DNA of 64,000 nucleotides. Source: Planctomycetaceae bacterium (GTDB taxonomy: Bacteria > Planctomycetota > Planctomycetia > Pirellulales > Pirellulaceae). Under the pieces are notes generated by a model, which was given only the letters and a program-made list of their open reading frames with translations, was not told the origin of the DNA and made no database searches. The translations under genes were made by a program, and so were the position numbers. Location: contig RECD01000100.1 in NCBI GenBank assembly GCA_007694185.1, positions 1 to 64,000 of the forward strand, given 5' to 3'. This document shows positions 16,824 through 26,727 of the stretch, piece after piece. Each line of letters starts with the position of its first letter. Position 1 is the stretch's first letter.

Positions 16824-18482
16824 ATGAATCGTTTGCGTCAAGCTGCGGTCTCCTTGGCCCGCTCGTTCTCGTTCGTCGGCTTGGTTTTTGCGGGGTTTTT
16901 CTTCGCGGCTTCGGTCACCCCTTCGCTGCTTCCCAGGCCGTTCATTTTCCAGGGTCTGCTTTCCGGTTTCGCCATCGCGGTCGGTTACGGGATCGGCGTC
17001 GGTTTGCTGCATGTTTACGAGTTCTTGGAGATCCCGCCGCCTGCGACGCGATGGCAACCGGGTCTGCGTTGGACCGCCGGCATCGCGGTCGTGGTGGTCT
17101 TCCTGTATTTCCTGAGGCAGATGACCTATTGGCAAAACTCGCAGCGGGAACTGATGGAGATGCCGCCGGTCGAGAGCGTCTATCCGACATCGACGGCCGT
17201 GGTTGCGCTCGTGTTCGGCGGTTCGTTGGTGCTCTGCGCGCGAGGCATCGCGTATCTCCGGCGGCTGGTGGCCCGGCAGTTGAAGCGGGTCGTCCCCAGG
17301 CGAGTCGCCCATGGGCTCAGCGTCACCTTCGTCGGCTTGATGCTGTTTTTTATCGGCAACGGGGTGATCGCTCGCGGCTTGCTGACGGTGGCAGATGCCT
17401 TTTTTCAGCAGGCAGATGGGTTGGTGGATGAAGGGGTGGCTCAGCCAGTTGAGCCGCTCCGTTGCGGCAGCCCGAATTCGCTGGTCGATTGGAACTCGAT
17501 CGGGCGGCGTGGAAAAGACTTTTTGGTGGAGGGGCCCACGGGGGAGGAACTGGAGAAGTTTTCGGGCCGGGAATCGCGGCAGCCGATTCGGGTTTACGTC
17601 GGCATGCGTTCGGCCGATACCCGACAGGATCAGGCGAGGCTGGCCGTCGACGAACTGATCCGTGTCGGCGGTTTCGAACGGTCGGTGTTGGTGGTCGCGA
17701 CCCCCACAGGGACCGGGTGGCTCGATCCCGGAGCGGTCGACACGGTCGAATATCTGCATGGTGGCGATACGGCCATCGTCAGCATTCAGTACTCGTACCT
17801 GCCGAGTTGGATTACCATTCTGGTCGACCCCAAGCGGTCGATCGAATCGGCCGCCTACCTGTTCGAGGCCGTTCATGAACATTGGAAAACGTTGCCGCCG
17901 GAAAGCCGCCCGAAGCTCTACCTGCACGGTTTGAGCCTAGGATCACTCGGTTCTGAGGTGTCCGCCCCTTGGTATGCCATCTTGGAAGCCCCGCCTCACG
18001 GGGCGGTGTGGAGCGGCCCGCCTTTCCCGAGCAGCCATTGGGCCTACGTCACCCGCACTCGCAATCACGATTCGCCTGCCTGGTTGCCCCGCTATCGTGA
18101 CGGTTCGATCGTCCGTTTCACGGCTCAGCAAAACACGCTCGATGAGGCGCCACGCTGGGGGCCGATGCGGACGGTTTATATCCAGTACGCCAGCGACCCG
18201 ATGGTCTTTTTCTCACCGTCGCTGATGTACAAGCGACCGGAGTGGCTGACCGGCAAACGCGGCCCGGATGTCTCTTCCCATTTGGAATGGTATCCGGTGG
18301 TGACTTTTCTCAAGGTTGCCTTCGACTTGCCGATGGCGATCGCGGTACCCAATGGCTACGGTCACAACTACGCGGCGAGAAACTACATCGACGCTTGGGT
18401 CGCGGTGACGCAGCCCAGCGGTTGGACTGCGGAGGACACGGAGCGGTTCTTGGAATCATGGACACCGGCCTCCGGTCCGTGA
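16824..18482 (+). CDS. Membrane-anchored alpha/beta hydrolase (Abhydrolase_9 type)
   Basis: The protein has 552 residues. The N-terminal third contains about four hydrophobic segments (SFVGLVFAGFFFAASVTPSL, LLSGFAIAVGYGIGVGLL, IAVVVVFLYFL, LMLFFIGNGVIARGLL) and matches the family's N-terminal membrane domain, including the SVTPSLLPRPFIFQG signature. The C-terminal part is the hydrolase domain: IRVYVGMRSADTRQDQARLA, TPTGTGWLDPGAVDTVEYLHGG, and a nucleophile elbow GLSLGS. Related proteins usually have G-E-S-L-G-S at this elbow. The substrate is unknown; the fold suggests an esterase or lipase facing the membrane. GGAGG supports the start. It follows trpA by 41 bases. Confidence 0.85.
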   Translation: MNRLRQAAVSLARSFSFVGLVFAGFFFAASVTPSLLPRPFIFQGLLSGFAIAVGYGIGVGLLHVYEFLEIPPPATRWQPGLRWTAGIAVVVVFLYFLRQMTYWQNSQRELMEMPPVESVYPTSTAVVALVFGGSLVLCARGIAYLRRLVARQLKRVVPRRVAHGLSVTFVGLMLFFIGNGVIARGLLTVADAFFQQADGLVDEGVAQPVEPLRCGSPNSLVDWNSIGRRGKDFLVEGPTGEELEKFSGRESRQPIRVYVGMRSADTRQDQARLAVDELIRVGGFERSVLVVATPTGTGWLDPGAVDTVEYLHGGDTAIVSIQYSYLPSWITILVDPKRSIESAAYLFEAVHEHWKTLPPESRPKLYLHGLSLGSLGSEVSAPWYAILEAPPHGAVWSGPPFPSSHWAYVTRTRNHDSPAWLPRYRDGSIVRFTAQQNTLDEAPRWGPMRTVYIQYASDPMVFFSPSLMYKRPEWLTGKRGPDVSSHLEWYPVVTFLKVAFDLPMAIAVPNGYGHNYAARNYIDAWVAVTQPSGWTAEDTERFLESWTPASGP

Positions 18483-18724
18483 TTTGTTCGCGCCGAATGG
18501 CCTGCGAGATGACTCGTCGGGAAAGGAAGCACCGCCGAGGCGACGTTTGGCGAGCGTTGTCGAGTTGTTCGATTGGGTAGCCTGTGCGGATTTCGCTGGT
18601 GGCAGTGGCGTATCGGTCCGCTCCGCGCCGATTCAACCGATAGGGCTGGCCGACAAGGCTGGTCTCTTTCACTGTCGGGTCCCGATACTCCCTTGCCGCA
18701 AGCACCGGACTTCAACAGGCACCG

Positions 18725-19633
18725 ATGGGCTTACCGCGAACGCTGCCGACCCTGCTAACGCTCGTGCTCTGCTCGATGGCCGTGTTGGGGTGCGGGACGA
18801 CTCGGTTGACCGATACCACCCGCAGCGCGTCGGAAGAGATGCTGTTGTCCCATTCGATCGATCGTTCGGTCGGCAAACTGGGGTTGGAGGTGTTGGCCGG
18901 GCAAGCGGTTTATCTCGACGTCAGTCATCTTGGGGATGTTCAATATCGGGGTTACTTGACGGGGGCCCTTCGGCAGCACCTGTTGGCCAACGGGGCACGC
19001 CTGGTCAGCGATCCGGAACAGGCCGGGGTGGTCGTCGAAGCTCGTGCGGGGTCGGTCGCCACGGCCCGGCATGATTCCTTGGTCGGTGTTCCGCAGACCA
19101 CGATTCCCACTCCGTTGCTAGGCGTTCCGTTCACCGTTCCCGAGTTGGCGATCGTCAAGAAGGCGACGCATATCGGGGTGACAAAGGTCGGCGTATTCGC
19201 CTACCGGACCGACAACGGCGCTGGGATCTGGCAGTCCGGTATGCACCAGAGTCAGAGCGTGAGCCACAGTCGCTGGTTCATGGGTGTCGGGCCGTTCTTG
19301 ACCGGCGACATCGTTCTCGACGGTTACCCACAACCGGGTGACGAATTCGGCGGCACTCGCTCGGTCGCGTCCCAGCCCAGCCCATTGGAATGTGAAAGCT
19401 GGATCGGTGCAGCGAGTTTTGACGGCTTGTTGGTCGCCCCCTCGGTGGAGCCTGCGGAACAGGAATTCAGCCAGGAAGTGTTCGGCGAATCTTCGGAACC
19501 GGGCGAAGAGGCCGCCGCCGCAGGGCGCTCCGATTGGCAATCGCTCCCGCCGCCCGTCGTGACGGGGACTCGTCCGATCCCGCTGGCGCGACCCCCAATC
19601 CCCAGCTCGCCGCCGCCCGCCGCCGACCGATGA
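18725..19633 (+). CDS. Lipoprotein of a planctomycete family (DUF6655-like)
   Basis: The 302-residue protein has a lipoprotein signal (LTLVLCSMAVLGCGTTRLTDT) with cysteine at about residue 23. The following TTRLTDTTRSASEEMLLSHSIDRSVG is the opening I associate with the DUF6655 family; this is recall, not a search. The middle has regular beta-rich segments (VYLDVSHLGDVQYRGYLTGAL, AGVVVEARAGSVATARHD), and the last 90 residues are proline- and glutamate-rich and probably disordered. It lies 242 bases downstream of the hydrolase gene, enough for its own promoter, and upstream of a DUF1559 gene. Function is unknown. Confidence 0.7.
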   Translation: MGLPRTLPTLLTLVLCSMAVLGCGTTRLTDTTRSASEEMLLSHSIDRSVGKLGLEVLAGQAVYLDVSHLGDVQYRGYLTGALRQHLLANGARLVSDPEQAGVVVEARAGSVATARHDSLVGVPQTTIPTPLLGVPFTVPELAIVKKATHIGVTKVGVFAYRTDNGAGIWQSGMHQSQSVSHSRWFMGVGPFLTGDIVLDGYPQPGDEFGGTRSVASQPSPLECESWIGAASFDGLLVAPSVEPAEQEFSQEVFGESSEPGEEAAAAGRSDWQSLPPPVVTGTRPIPLARPPIPSSPPPAADR

Positions 19634-20012
19634 GTCGCTGAGCAATCCGGCATGCGGACCAGAAACGCTGCTCGCAAAATCGGCATCGGGCGTTTCTTAC
19701 CAACCCAGGCGCGGCGTCTCTACCGCCGTTCGTTCCCGAGCGATCGTCCCGTTGCTGGTGTTTCCGTTCCCGTCAGCGGTCGCTAAGTCCCCGGTCGCTC
19801 CGTTAGGGGAAACCGCACCGGATTCGACATTTGCCTGCGGGGTCTTGGCACTGGGTTTGCTCCACCTGAAGCGGTGCGGAGCAACTCGCCCTGTCGCTGA
19901 TCGTGAACGCTGGTGTTGGGGCGGCGCGAACGGTGGGAGTCGTCACGGCCGGCCGGGGCGGCGAGTTTCATGCTTCGTGCTGCCTTTTTTCATAACTTGC
20001 AGGACTGATTCT
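19634..20012. other. Leader region of the second DUF1559 gene
   Basis: This region of 379 bases contains a strong stem-loop at 19857-19884 and an AGGA ribosome binding site 9 bases before the ATG at 20013. The DUF1559 frame is open upstream to 19752, but its residues there have no pilin-like character. No other gene is visible. Confidence 0.5.
19857..19884 (+). other. Stem-loop in the DUF1559 leader
   Basis: The arms TTGCTCC and GGAGCAA pair perfectly over 7 bases. An inner ACC/GGT pair closes a six-base loop, leaving a two-base bulge. No T-run follows, so it is not a standard terminator. It lies about 130 bases before the start codon. Confidence 0.5.
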
Positions 20013-21041
20013 ATGAAACGTCACAATGGGTTTCGAAAACCCGGCTTCACCTTGGTCGAGTTGTTGGTTGTGATCGCGATCATCGGGGTGATGGTCGGTT
20101 TGCTGCTGCCGGCGGTCCAGTCGGCTCGGGAAGCCGCGCGGAGGATGAGTTGTCAGAACAATTTGAAGCAGCTCGGTCTGGCTCTGCACAATTACGAGAG
20201 CACGTTCAAGCGATTTCCGGCCGGCCGTCTGAGTTTGGGGACGTTGGTCGGGAATGGCGCCGGCAACTTCCGGCCGGACCCTCAAACCAAGAACGTCCAT
20301 GGCCTCGTTTCGCTATTGCTGTTCATGGAACAGCAACCGCTTTACGACCGTTTTAATTTCAGCGGGGCGTTCGGGAATTATCGTGCCGGCGCGGCGTCTC
20401 CGTTGGCTACTCCCGATGCCATCGCGAGCGGCAACGCCGCTTTATCTGTGACCCCTGTGCAGGCATTCCTTTGTCCTTCGGACGGCGGTCAGGCGGACAT
20501 CAACCCGTCGACGCATTATAGCCCGGATTTGGGGGCGGGCGGTATCCGCGCCCACAAGACGGGGTACGACTTCGTCATGACCCATACCACTTTGGGGACC
20601 TACAACCTCCACAACGGCACGTCGACGAACACCCGTTACATCTTTGGTGAGAACAGTTACACGAAGATGGCCAGCATCACGGACGGGACCAGCAACACGT
20701 TGGCGATGGGTGAAATGACGCTCGAATTATTCAACGGGGTGACTTCGGCTTGGTCCTATGCCGGCTGGGTTTCGGTCGGGATCGATCCGGTCGGATCATG
20801 GAACCTGACTTTCCCCGCTCGCGGATTGAATATCTGGAACTACAACAATCACACCAGTCCGCTCAACAACAAGCGCGGTCGCCGGGCGTCTTGGTACAAC
20901 TCCGCCAGCTTGCATCCTGGCGGGGTTCAATTCGTCCTGGCGGATAGCTCTGTGCGGTTCATTTCGGAGTCGATCGACATCCCGAGTTTGACCAACTTGT
21001 GTCGCATGTCGGACGGGGAAGTGATCGTCGGCGAGTTTTAG
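20013..21041 (+). CDS. DUF1559 prepilin-like secreted protein
   Basis: The 342-residue protein begins with basic residues and the pseudopilin signal [15 protein letters not shown], followed by [20 protein letters not shown] and NNLKQLGLALHNY. The C-terminus has the family's SLHPGGVQFVLADSSVRFISESID motif. A central CPSDGG-type segment (FLCPSDGG) is also usual. It is closely similar in the first 60 residues to the DUF1559 protein at 5298-6281 and diverges afterwards, as these paralogues do. A small lipoprotein gene follows at 21134 in the usual order. It is probably processed by a prepilin peptidase; its role is unknown. Confidence 0.92.
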   Translation: MKRHNGFRKPGFTLVELLVVIAIIGVMVGLLLPAVQSAREAARRMSCQNNLKQLGLALHNYESTFKRFPAGRLSLGTLVGNGAGNFRPDPQTKNVHGLVSLLLFMEQQPLYDRFNFSGAFGNYRAGAASPLATPDAIASGNAALSVTPVQAFLCPSDGGQADINPSTHYSPDLGAGGIRAHKTGYDFVMTHTTLGTYNLHNGTSTNTRYIFGENSYTKMASITDGTSNTLAMGEMTLELFNGVTSAWSYAGWVSVGIDPVGSWNLTFPARGLNIWNYNNHTSPLNNKRGRRASWYNSASLHPGGVQFVLADSSVRFISESIDIPSLTNLCRMSDGEVIVGEF

Positions 21042-21121
21042 TCGTGGCCGGTTTTTATGGCTCAGCAGGTTGCCCGGGAGTTCTTTTCTTGGGCGTCTGC
21101 TGCGAGAAAGTGGATCAAGAT

Positions 21122-21127
21122 AAGGAG
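21122..21127 (+). promoter_or_regulatory. Ribosome binding site AAGGAG deciding a GTG start
   Basis: AAGGAG is 6 bases before the GTG at 21134. It selects this start over the earlier in-frame ATG at 20999, which lies inside the DUF1559 gene and does not give a signal peptide. Confidence 0.7.
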
Positions 21128-21133
21128 CTTCCA

Positions 21134-21586
21134 GTGGTTACGCGTATTGCCGGGTTGGTTTGTGGCACGTTGTTGTCGGTGATCGTCGGTTGTGGCGGTG
21201 ACGGCGTAACCCGGGTCGGAATCGAAGGGGAATTGCTTGCCCAAAATGGCCCCGTTCGGAACGCCACGGTTCAGTTGATCCCGCAGGCGGGTACCGAGGG
21301 CGAGGGGGCGATCGGGCTGGCGGATGAAGGTGGCAAGTTCACCGTGATCAGTTCCAGAAATCGCGATGCGGGTTTGCCGCCAGGCCGTTATCGCGTGCGG
21401 GTCAGCCAACTGATCGACGGTGACGGATCGGTATTGTCGGCTGAAGCGACACAAGCGGAGTACCCTTTTTCCCGTGAGGGCGTGCCGCCCCCCTACTCTT
21501 CACCCGATTCACCTCTGGAGATCTCGGTTCCCGAGCAGGGCGGCAAGGTGATCATCGAACTGCCGGTCCAGACGCTCGGCAAATGA
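21134..21586 (+). CDS. Small lipoprotein with a beta-sandwich (carboxypeptidase regulatory-like) domain
   Basis: The 150-residue protein has a short signal (VTRIAGLVCGTLLSVIVGC) with lipobox cysteine at about residue 19. The mature part reads VGIEGELLAQNGPVRNATVQLIPQ, then a GKFTVISS strand and an LPPGRYRVRVSQL strand. This is the pattern of transthyretin-like or carboxypeptidase-regulatory-like domains that commonly follow DUF1559 genes in planctomycetes. Two final beta-strands end in KVIIELPVQ. It is probably an outer-membrane or periplasmic lipoprotein that works with the DUF1559 protein, which is an inference from gene order. Confidence 0.8.
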   Translation: MVTRIAGLVCGTLLSVIVGCGGDGVTRVGIEGELLAQNGPVRNATVQLIPQAGTEGEGAIGLADEGGKFTVISSRNRDAGLPPGRYRVRVSQLIDGDGSVLSAEATQAEYPFSREGVPPPYSSPDSPLEISVPEQGGKVIIELPVQTLGK

Positions 21587-21654
21587 CGCCTTAACGCCGT
21601 CCGGAGACGGCGAGTGGCGAGGGTGAAATCGTTCGGTGGGTGGCGGGTAAATCG

Positions 21655-22170
21655 ATGAGTCGAGAGCGAGTGTTGGCGATGGTTGCTGAACGAGGTCGGC
21701 TGCGAAGTGGTTGGGGGTGTTTGCTCGTCGCGACCGCCGGATGGTTGGTGAGTGGCGGTTGTCAGCCGTCGGATCCGGCCACGGTGCCTGTCATTCGGGC
21801 GACCACTGCGGGGCCGGCCGAGCCGGGTGCGATCGAGCTGTCTGAGCCCCGCGCTCATTTCGGGCCGGACGACGTGCTTCAATTCGAAGTGAAGTATCGT
21901 TTCACCAGCGGGGGGCCGACGAACTTTTATTGTGCCGAGGTGCAATTTCCAGGATCTGAAAGTTTTGGGGTCAAGTACATGGAGGGTTGGGAACTCAAGC
22001 CCGAAGGGACCCTTCGTGACGGTTTGATTCTGCAGTCGCCCGACGTCGAAGATTTCGAGATCCGGGTGACCGAGGCGTTCTTGCCTCAAGATGGTTACAA
22101 GCCGATCTCGAATGTGGTTCGCGGTAAGGTGGAACCGAGATCCTTCCCGGTCGCTGCGGAAGCTGACTGA
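21655..22170 (+). CDS. Hypothetical lipoprotein
   Basis: The protein starts at ATG 21655 (171 residues) or at GTG 21640. A basic N-terminus of about 20 residues leads to a hydrophobic run (WGCLLVATAGWLVSGGC) ending in a lipobox-like GGC. The mature part is beta-rich (DDVLQFEVKYRFTSG, FYCAEVQFPG) and resembles an immunoglobulin-like or pili-assembly-type sandwich, but I do not recognise a family. It lies 68 bases after the small lipoprotein gene and may share its transcript. No function is proposed. Confidence 0.65.
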   Translation: MSRERVLAMVAERGRLRSGWGCLLVATAGWLVSGGCQPSDPATVPVIRATTAGPAEPGAIELSEPRAHFGPDDVLQFEVKYRFTSGGPTNFYCAEVQFPGSESFGVKYMEGWELKPEGTLRDGLILQSPDVEDFEIRVTEAFLPQDGYKPISNVVRGKVEPRSFPVAAEAD

Positions 22171-22388
22171 CCTGCCCTTGCTTTGGGCCCTTGCTGCGGC
22201 CCGGCCCGCATTGCGAGCGGAAGTCAGTTGGGCAGCTGCCGTGGCCCGGAGGCTGTGTCGCCGGTCAGCGGACTCCATTGCGGAGGAGTCGGCTGGGGCC
22301 CCGTTTTGGTGGCAGTACCTGGGTGATAGGATGCGACGCCGTTTACCATGTGGTGAACTTCGCCCTGACCGCAGGATCCCGTCCGCTC

Positions 22389-23489
22389 ATGTCGCAACTA
22401 CCGCCTTTTGCCATCCTCTGCTGCCAAAACGGCGTGGAATCCGCCGTCAAAGCCGAGGTTGCTGACCAAGGTTGGCGTCTGGCGTTCAGTCGGCGAGGTT
22501 TCGTTTCGCTCAAGCATGCCGGCGTCGCCACCGAGTTGCCCAGCGGAGTTTTTGTCCGCACGGCCGCTTGGTCCTACGGCTTGATCGAAGGGGCTGAGGC
22601 GTCCGCCAACGTCGACGCCCTCGTTCGTCGGTTGGCCGAAGCGGCTCCGAATGAGGCTTGGGATCGGTTGCACGTTTGGCCACGTGACCGTTTGACGGTT
22701 GGCAAATTCGGATTCGAACCCGGGGTCGATGAGATGTCGCGACTGGTCGGGGAGTGCGTCGCGCCGGTGTTGCATTCGCGGGGGTTGCTCCGTCAGTCGG
22801 GGTTCAACATCATGGCGGCTGCTGGTGAACGGGTCCTCGATTTGATTCTGATCGAACCGTCGCGATGGGCGATCGGTTGGCATTCGATCCCCCCGACCGG
22901 AAGCGGGGAGCGATCGGGCTCTGATCCGCCAGGGCCCTTCTTGCCGGCGACCTGGCCGGGCGGCGTGCAGCCGATCGCGCCGACGGTGCCGGTCGTATCC
23001 CGGGCTTATTTTAAGGCGGCCGAAGCGATCGCCTGGAGCGGTTTGGAACTGCGGGCCGGTGATTTGGCAATTGAGGTGGGGGCATCCCCCGGCGGTGCCT
23101 GCGGCCGCTTGTTGGAACTGGGGATGCGGGTGATCGGCATCGACCCGGCGGACATCGATCCGGAAATCATGGAACATCCGCGATTTCGCCATATTCGGGC
23201 GCGGGCCGGTGATCTGCCGCGCCAGGAGTACAGTGGCGCCCGTTGGTTGCTCGTCGATTCCAACGTTCGGCCTGACCAGACATTGACGACGGTCGAGCAC
23301 ATCGTGACCCACCGCAGGTCGACGATTCGCGGGCTGCTGCTGACCCTCAAGTTGGGCGGCATCGCCCATGCGGATCGGATCCCCGGATGGGTTCGCCGGG
23401 TCCGCGATTGGGGCGCGACGGACGTGAAGGTTCGGCAATTGGCCCGCGGCAAGATGGAAGTTTGTCTCGCCGCGGCCCTCCCGCGTTAG
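22389..23489 (+). CDS. RlmM-like 23S rRNA ribose 2'-O-methyltransferase
   Basis: The 366-residue protein starts with a THUMP-like N-terminal region ([33 protein letters not shown]). It ends with an FtsJ-type SAM methyltransferase domain: [41 protein letters not shown] and LKLGGIAHA. This is the arrangement of RlmM (YgdE), which methylates C2498 of 23S rRNA. The catalytic lysine of the FtsJ K-D-K-E set can be matched to the LLLTLKLGG lysine, with the other members less certain. The ATG at 22389 begins at the domain. The last four bases overlap the end of cysNC on the other strand. Confidence 0.78.
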   Translation: MSQLPPFAILCCQNGVESAVKAEVADQGWRLAFSRRGFVSLKHAGVATELPSGVFVRTAAWSYGLIEGAEASANVDALVRRLAEAAPNEAWDRLHVWPRDRLTVGKFGFEPGVDEMSRLVGECVAPVLHSRGLLRQSGFNIMAAAGERVLDLILIEPSRWAIGWHSIPPTGSGERSGSDPPGPFLPATWPGGVQPIAPTVPVVSRAYFKAAEAIAWSGLELRAGDLAIEVGASPGGACGRLLELGMRVIGIDPADIDPEIMEHPRFRHIRARAGDLPRQEYSGARWLLVDSNVRPDQTLTTVEHIVTHRRSTIRGLLLTLKLGGIAHADRIPGWVRRVRDWGATDVKVRQLARGKMEVCLAAALPR

Positions 23490-25429
23490 CGGATGTAGCC
23501 CTTTTCGGACAACATGCGAAGGATCGCATCCCCGCAGGAGTCGATCGAATCCTGGGACGCGTCGATCACCAGATCGGGTTCGGGAGGCACTTCGTAGGGC
23601 GCGGTCACGCCGGGGAAATGCGGCAATTCGCCGGCATCCGCCCGAGCGTATTGGCCTTTCGTGTCGCGCCCACGGCAAACCTCGAGCGGTGTGGCGACGT
23701 GGACGACCAAAAAGCGTTGTTGTCCGATCGTGTTGCCGACCCGCTGGCGAACGGCATCGTTGGGGGCGACGAAGGAGGCGAGGCAGATCAGTCCGGCGTC
23801 GTTCAGGGAAGCGGCGAGATGGGCCCCGCGACGCAAATTTTCGCTGCGATCTTCGGCGGTATAACCGAGTTCGCTCGACAACCCGCGACGCAGTTGTTCG
23901 CCATCGATCCGGGCCACGGCGCGACCGGCATCGAACAACTTACGTTCGGTCGCGACGGCGATCGCCGTCTTCCCGCTGCCGGTCAAGCCGGTCAGCAGGA
24001 CGGTGACAGGTTTTTGGCCGAAACGGGCTCGGCGTTCGTCCGCGGTGACCAAGGAGGCTTCATCGCTCGTGACCGGTTCGCCGGCCGCGGGGACATCGTC
24101 CCAAATGGCCCGACGGGCCGGATCCGGGGTGTGTTCCAAGATCATGCCGGCACCGACGGTCGCGTTGGACAGTCGGTCGATCACCACGAACGAGCCGGTG
24201 CCGCGATTATTGCGGTAGGGGTCGAAGTGGATCGGCGCATTCAGGCTGACACGGACCCGCCCGATCTCATTCAGTTCCAGGTTGGGTGCTGGTGAGCGAT
24301 GGAGTGTGTTGACGTCGATTCGGTAGGCTAAGGTCTCCACCGTACCCGTCAAGGTTTGGCTGGTGTGTTTGAACAGGTAGGTTTTGCCAGGCACCATCGC
24401 GTCCTGATTCATCCAGACCAGCATCGCGTCGAATGTATCCGCGGAGCGAGGCAGGTTTCCGGACCGGACGATCATGTCGCCGCGACTCGCATCGACTTCG
24501 TCCTGGAGCGTTAGCGTCACCGCCAGCGGGGCGAAGGCTTCGGCGAGATTCCCGTCGAAGGTGACGATGTCTTTGACCCGAGATTTTTGGCGACTCGGGA
24601 GGATCGTCACTTCTTCACCCGGTCGGATCGTCCCGGCGGCGATGGTTCCGCAGAAGCCACGGAAGTCAAGGTTGGGACGATTGACCCACTGGACGGGGAA
24701 CCGGAAGTCACGCAGGTTGCGATCGCTACCGATGTAGACCGATTCCAAGAAGTTCATCAGCGTGGCGCCTCGATACCATGCCATCCGTTGGCTCGGTTCG
24801 ACCACGTTATCGCCATCCAGGGCGCTGATCGGAATGAAGTGCAGATCAGGCAGATCAAGCCGGGCTGCGAATCCGCGATACGACTCACAAATCTGGTTGA
24901 ACCGGGCCTCGCTGAATTCGACCAAGTCCATCTTGTTCACCGCCACCACGACGTGGCGGATGCCCAGCAGCGAAACGATGAAGCTGTGTCGTCGGGTTTG
25001 GGTCAGCACGCCATGGCGGGCGTCAACGAGGATAACGGCCAGATCTGCGGTACTCGCCCCCGTGGCCATGTTGCGGGTGTATTGCTCGTGCCCCGGCGTG
25101 TCCGCGATGATGAACTTGCGTTTCGCGGTGCTGAAGTACCGGTAGGCGACGTCGATCGTGATCCCTTGTTCGCGTTCGGCCTTCAGCCCGTCGGTGACGA
25201 GCGCCGGGTCGAACTTTCCCCCGGTCGTGCCGACCTTGACACTGTCCGCTTCCAGTTGGGCTAATTGGTCCTCGTACAGCATTTTGCTGTCGAACAAGAG
25301 GCGGCCGATCAGAGTGCTTTTGCCGTCATCGACACTGCCGCAGGTGATGAACCGGAGCAGCTGCTTTTGCTCGTGCTGCTTCAGGTAGGCCTCGATATCG
25401 GAGGCGATCAGGTCGGACTGATGAGACAT
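23486..25429 (-). CDS. cysNC: Bifunctional sulfate adenylyltransferase subunit 1 / adenylylsulfate kinase
   Basis: This 647-residue fusion begins with a CysN GTPase: GSVDDGKST at 31-39, DTPGHE at 110-115, NKMD at 165-168, then elongation-factor-like beta-barrels. From about residue 474 it continues as an APS kinase, with Walker A GLTGSGKT at 481-488 and the [20 protein letters not shown] segment. With CysD it makes adenylylsulfate from sulfate and ATP, and the kinase part makes PAPS. The family's conserved serine-proline motif (S-P-F/Y-R) reads V-A-P-N around residues 554-557, so the phosphorylatable serine is missing. cysD lies 96 bases upstream. Confidence 0.94.
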   Translation of the reverse strand: MSHQSDLIASDIEAYLKQHEQKQLLRFITCGSVDDGKSTLIGRLLFDSKMLYEDQLAQLEADSVKVGTTGGKFDPALVTDGLKAEREQGITIDVAYRYFSTAKRKFIIADTPGHEQYTRNMATGASTADLAVILVDARHGVLTQTRRHSFIVSLLGIRHVVVAVNKMDLVEFSEARFNQICESYRGFAARLDLPDLHFIPISALDGDNVVEPSQRMAWYRGATLMNFLESVYIGSDRNLRDFRFPVQWVNRPNLDFRGFCGTIAAGTIRPGEEVTILPSRQKSRVKDIVTFDGNLAEAFAPLAVTLTLQDEVDASRGDMIVRSGNLPRSADTFDAMLVWMNQDAMVPGKTYLFKHTSQTLTGTVETLAYRIDVNTLHRSPAPNLELNEIGRVRVSLNAPIHFDPYRNNRGTGSFVVIDRLSNATVGAGMILEHTPDPARRAIWDDVPAAGEPVTSDEASLVTADERRARFGQKPVTVLLTGLTGSGKTAIAVATERKLFDAGRAVARIDGEQLRRGLSSELGYTAEDRSENLRRGAHLAASLNDAGLICLASFVAPNDAVRQRVGNTIGQQRFLVVHVATPLEVCRGRDTKGQYARADAGELPHFPGVTAPYEVPPEPDLVIDASQDSIDSCGDAILRMLSEKGYIR

Positions 25430-25525
25430 CGGCGGATCGTTCGTGGCGGGGAGAGTTGGTCGTGAAAGGCGTGGTTTCGGGTCGGTCGGGCCCGGTCGGG
25501 GCCGGGCAGTCGTGGTGGCGGGGCG

Positions 25526-26503
25526 TTAGAAGTAGCCGCGACGTTTTTTCTCTTCCATCCCCGCACCCCCTTCGTCGCGATCGATGATCCGACCCTGACG
25601 CTCGCTCGTCTTCGCCAACAGCATTTCTTGAATGACCTGCGGCAACGTGGTCGCGTCGGACTCGACCGCGCCACTGAGTGGGTAGCAGCCAAGAGTCCGG
25701 AAGCGGACATTCAGCAATTCTTCTGTTTCGCCGGGCAACAGTGGCATCCGGTCGTCATCCCGCATCAACAACACGCCTTCGCGACGGATCACGGGACGTT
25801 TTTCAGCCAGGTAGAGCGGGACGATCGGGATCCGTTCCAGATGGATGTATTGCCAGACATCCAGTTCCGTCCAGTTGCTCATCGGGAACACCCGGATCGA
25901 TTCACCCTTGTTGACCCTGCCGTTGTACAGGTTCCAAAGTTCTGGGCGTTGGTTCTTCGGGTCCCAGCGATGTTTCGCGTCACGGAAGCTGAACACACGC
26001 TCTTTCGCGCGGCTCTTTTCCTCGTCTCGGCGGGCGCCGCCGAAGGCGGCGTCAAAGCCGTATTGATCGAGCGCCTGTTTCAACGCGTCGGTTTTCATGA
26101 TCTCGGTGTGGCGTTCGCTATCTTCCCACGGCTTGATCCCGAGTTTCAGGCCGGCCTGATTCGTATGGACGAGCAGTTCGAGACCGAGTTCCTTGCGGAC
26201 GTAATTCTCCCGAAACGCGATCATTTCGCGAAACTTCCAGGTGGTGTCGACGTGCAGCAGAGGGAACGGCGGTTTGGCCGGATAGAATGCCTTCAGGGCC
26301 AGCTGCACGAGGACCGCCGAGTCCTTGCCGATCGAGTACAGCATCACCGGCTTGCGGAACTCCGACACGACCTCGCGGATGATGTGGATGCTCTCGGCTT
26401 CCAATTGCCGCAGGTGGGTGAGGCTGTAATCGCCGATCTCCCCAGTCGATTCGGTGTCGGAGTGGGGGGGCGTGTCGGAAGAGGGGCTTCCAGGTCGGGC
26501 CAT
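25526..26503 (-). CDS. cysD: Sulfate adenylyltransferase subunit 2
   Basis: This 325-residue PP-loop ATPase has [39 protein letters not shown], the [21 protein letters not shown] motif, [25 protein letters not shown] and the C-terminal RYF-type RRGYF end. The order and length are those of CysD. It adenylates sulfate, driven by the GTPase CysN. The first 25 residues are a polar, proline-rich extension before the domain. Order is cysD then cysNC on the minus strand. Sulfate activation beside many sulfatases fits a marine life style on sulfated glycans, which is an inference. Confidence 0.95.
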   Translation of the reverse strand: MARPGSPSSDTPPHSDTESTGEIGDYSLTHLRQLEAESIHIIREVVSEFRKPVMLYSIGKDSAVLVQLALKAFYPAKPPFPLLHVDTTWKFREMIAFRENYVRKELGLELLVHTNQAGLKLGIKPWEDSERHTEIMKTDALKQALDQYGFDAAFGGARRDEEKSRAKERVFSFRDAKHRWDPKNQRPELWNLYNGRVNKGESIRVFPMSNWTELDVWQYIHLERIPIVPLYLAEKRPVIRREGVLLMRDDDRMPLLPGETEELLNVRFRTLGCYPLSGAVESDATTLPQVIQEMLLAKTSERQGRIIDRDEGGAGMEEKKRRGYF

Positions 26504-26727
26504 CGGTGGTGGATCGTTGAAAGGGTATGATCGGGGCGCTGCTTATCAGGACGGGCGTCAACGGATCGGAGTAGCCGGTCGAAAGTTTACCTGGCCGGGC
26601 CACGGACCTGCCAGGGGCCGATCGCACCGGGACGCTTGCAACCGGGCCTGCGGGCACCGTCGTCGGCCTCGTCACCGCGGGCGAGTTGCCCGTCGTTTCC
26701 AACGTATTTCAGGGATCCGGTTCGGTC

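Noticed and set aside
22398-23678. 426-residue minus-strand open frame
   Set aside because: It is antisense to the RlmM-like gene and overlaps cysNC. Its sequence has no domain character.
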